Shown here: piece after piece, positions 13,931-14,820 of the stretch
Layout of the letters: each line of letters opens with the position of its first letter
Position numbering within the stretch: the first letter of the stretch is position 1
Assembly (NCBI GenBank): GCA_963978265.1
Contig: CAXBQV010000038.1
Location: 1-14,820 of the forward strand
DNA from: JAKALQ01 sp963978265
GTDB lineage: Bacteria; Actinomycetota; Actinomycetes; S36-B12; UBA5976
Direction of reading: 5' to 3'
Length of the DNA: 14,820 nt
The notes under the pieces: generated by a model
The model's input: the letters and a program-made list of their open reading frames with translations, nothing else
The model's database searches: none
What the model was told of the DNA's origin: nothing
Translations under genes and position numbers: made by a program

Positions 13931-14820
13931 TCTCTTCTCGCAGCAGCACACCACCGCACCACTCGCGGTGCGGATGCGCCCACGGTCCGCGGATGAGTTC
14001 GTCGGCCAGGAGCAGTTGCTCGCACCGGGTCTGCCACTGCGGCGGCTGCTCGATGGCACCGGCGACGTGTCGGTCGTGCTCTGGGGACCGCCGGGCACCG
14101 GCAAGACGACCATCGCCACCCTCGCAGCAGGAGTTTCCGGTCGTAAATACGTTGAACTCTCGGCCATCAGTGCGGGGGTGAAGGATGTCCGTGAGGTCAT
14201 CGAGCGAGCACGCAATGAGCGCGAGGTGTACAACCGAGGCACCGTGCTGTTCGTCGATGAGGTCCATCGGTTCAACAAGACGCAGCAGGACGCGCTGTTG
14301 CCGGCCGTTGAGAACGGATGGGTGACGCTGATTGCAGCCACCACCGAGAATCCGTCGTTCTCCGTCAATGCGCCCTTGCTGTCACGTAGCGTCGTATTGC
14401 GCCTGCAGTCATTGGCAGAAGCAGACATCGTCCAACTGCTTGAGCGGGCGCTCGTCGCGGAGCACGGACTCGCAGGGGCCGTGCGGGTTGCCGACGATGT
14501 GCTGCACACGATCGCACGACTCTCCGGCGGTGATGCGCGTCGAGCACTCACGACGCTGGAGGCCGCTGCCGGAAATGCGATCGACGGACTTCTGACCGTT
14601 GCTGGGGTAGCGGCTGCAGTGCAGCAGGCCACTGTCCGCTACGACGCCGACGGCGACGAGCACTACGACACGATCTCTGCGTTCATCAAGAGCATCCGCG
14701 GATCGGACGTCGATGCCGCACTGCACTGGTTGGCGAAGATGACCGTGGCAGGGGAGGATCCGCGCTTCATCGCGCGCAGACTCGTCATCCTTGCCTCCGA
14801 GGATGTCGGCCTTGCCGACC
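13923..14820 (+). CDS. rarA: Replication-associated recombination protein RarA (MgsA), 3' end outside window
   Basis: RarA is a clamp-loader-like AAA+ ATPase that acts at stalled replication forks and interacts with single-strand DNA binding protein. The frame starts at ATG 13923 and stays open to the window edge, giving 299 of about 440 expected residues. Near the N-terminus are PLAVRMRPRSADEFVGQEQL (14-33) and LPLRRLLDG. Walker A is GPPGTGKT (55-62). The RarA-specific ELSAISAGVKDVREVI follows, then Walker B VLFVDEVHRFNKTQQD (108-123), then sensor 1 IAATTENPSF and LLSRS with an arginine finger. After SGGDARRALTTLEAA the oligomerisation region includes HYDTISAFIKSIRGSD and AGEDPRFIARRLVILASEDVG, both characteristic of the family. 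The start overlaps the stop of the protease gene by 8 bases, and no strong Shine-Dalgarno is visible, so translation is probably coupled. Linkage to aspS is usual in Actinomycetota. Confidence 0.96.
   Translation, partial: MADLFSQQHTTAPLAVRMRPRSADEFVGQEQLLAPGLPLRRLLDGTGDVSVVLWGPPGTGKTTIATLAAGVSGRKYVELSAISAGVKDVREVIERARNEREVYNRGTVLFVDEVHRFNKTQQDALLPAVENGWVTLIAATTENPSFSVNAPLLSRSVVLRLQSLAEADIVQLLERALVAEHGLAGAVRVADDVLHTIARLSGGDARRALTTLEAAAGNAIDGLLTVAGVAAAVQQATVRYDADGDEHYDTISAFIKSIRGSDVDAALHWLAKMTVAGEDPRFIARRLVILASEDVGLAD

Noticed and set aside
1..14820. Mobile element, prophage, CRISPR or defence island
   Set aside because: No transposase, integrase, terminal repeats, repeat-spacer array or tRNA found by eye; all genes but three are recognised core genes and base composition looks even.

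Overview
This window looks like a chromosomal core region of an Actinomycetota genome. The base composition is visibly GC-rich (about 60% by eye, not computed). The gene order ruvB - secD - secF - apt - relA - (DUF349) - MBL hydrolase - hisS - aspS - ... - rarA is the conserved actinobacterial arrangement, and the SecD/SecF, HisRS and DUF349 protein signatures read as actinobacterial. I cannot name the genus. I see no rRNA, tRNA, CRISPR array, insertion sequence, integrase or phage gene. Coding density is very high. The largest gap is 176 bp (7161-7336), and most neighbours overlap or lie within 20 bp of each other.

Layout. (1) 1-579 is the 3' part of ruvB, the Holliday-junction branch migration ATPase. 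(2) 637-3718 holds secD, secF and apt, closely packed: 2 bp between secD and secF, then a 1-base stop/start overlap. The 57 bp before secD hold two small inverted repeats and a possible -10 box. (3) 3736-5937 is a long bifunctional relA/spoT homolog with a -10-like TATACT just before its ATG. (4) 5934-7160 on the minus strand is a three-repeat DUF349 protein that converges on relA; one CTAG supplies both stop codons. (5) 7161-7336 is a divergent control region with a long imperfect palindrome. (6) 7337-11013 holds a glyoxalase-II-like metallo-beta-lactamase-fold hydrolase, hisS and aspS, apparently one operon. (7) 11023-14820 holds a small lipoprotein, an FtsH-like four-helix membrane AAA+ protease of the M41 type, and the 5' part of rarA. 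These three genes are joined by two 8-base overlaps and are preceded by a leaderless-type -10 (TAGGGT) that contains the aspS stop codon.

How the genes fit together. The window combines protein export (SecDF), purine salvage and the stringent response (Apt, Rel), aminoacylation (HisRS, AspRS; uncharged tRNA is the signal Rel senses on the ribosome), membrane protein quality control (the FtsH-like protease) and replication-fork or recombination maintenance (RuvB, RarA). AspRS carries His31, a residue linked to non-discriminating enzymes. This suggests Asn-tRNA may be made by the GatCAB transamidation route.

The least described part is the lipoprotein / FtsH-like protease pair. The protease keeps every catalytic residue I could check, but it has four predicted membrane helices and two insertions in the ATPase domain that ordinary FtsH lacks. 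Compared with the mycobacterial version of this locus, yajC and a ppiB-type isomerase are absent from their usual positions.
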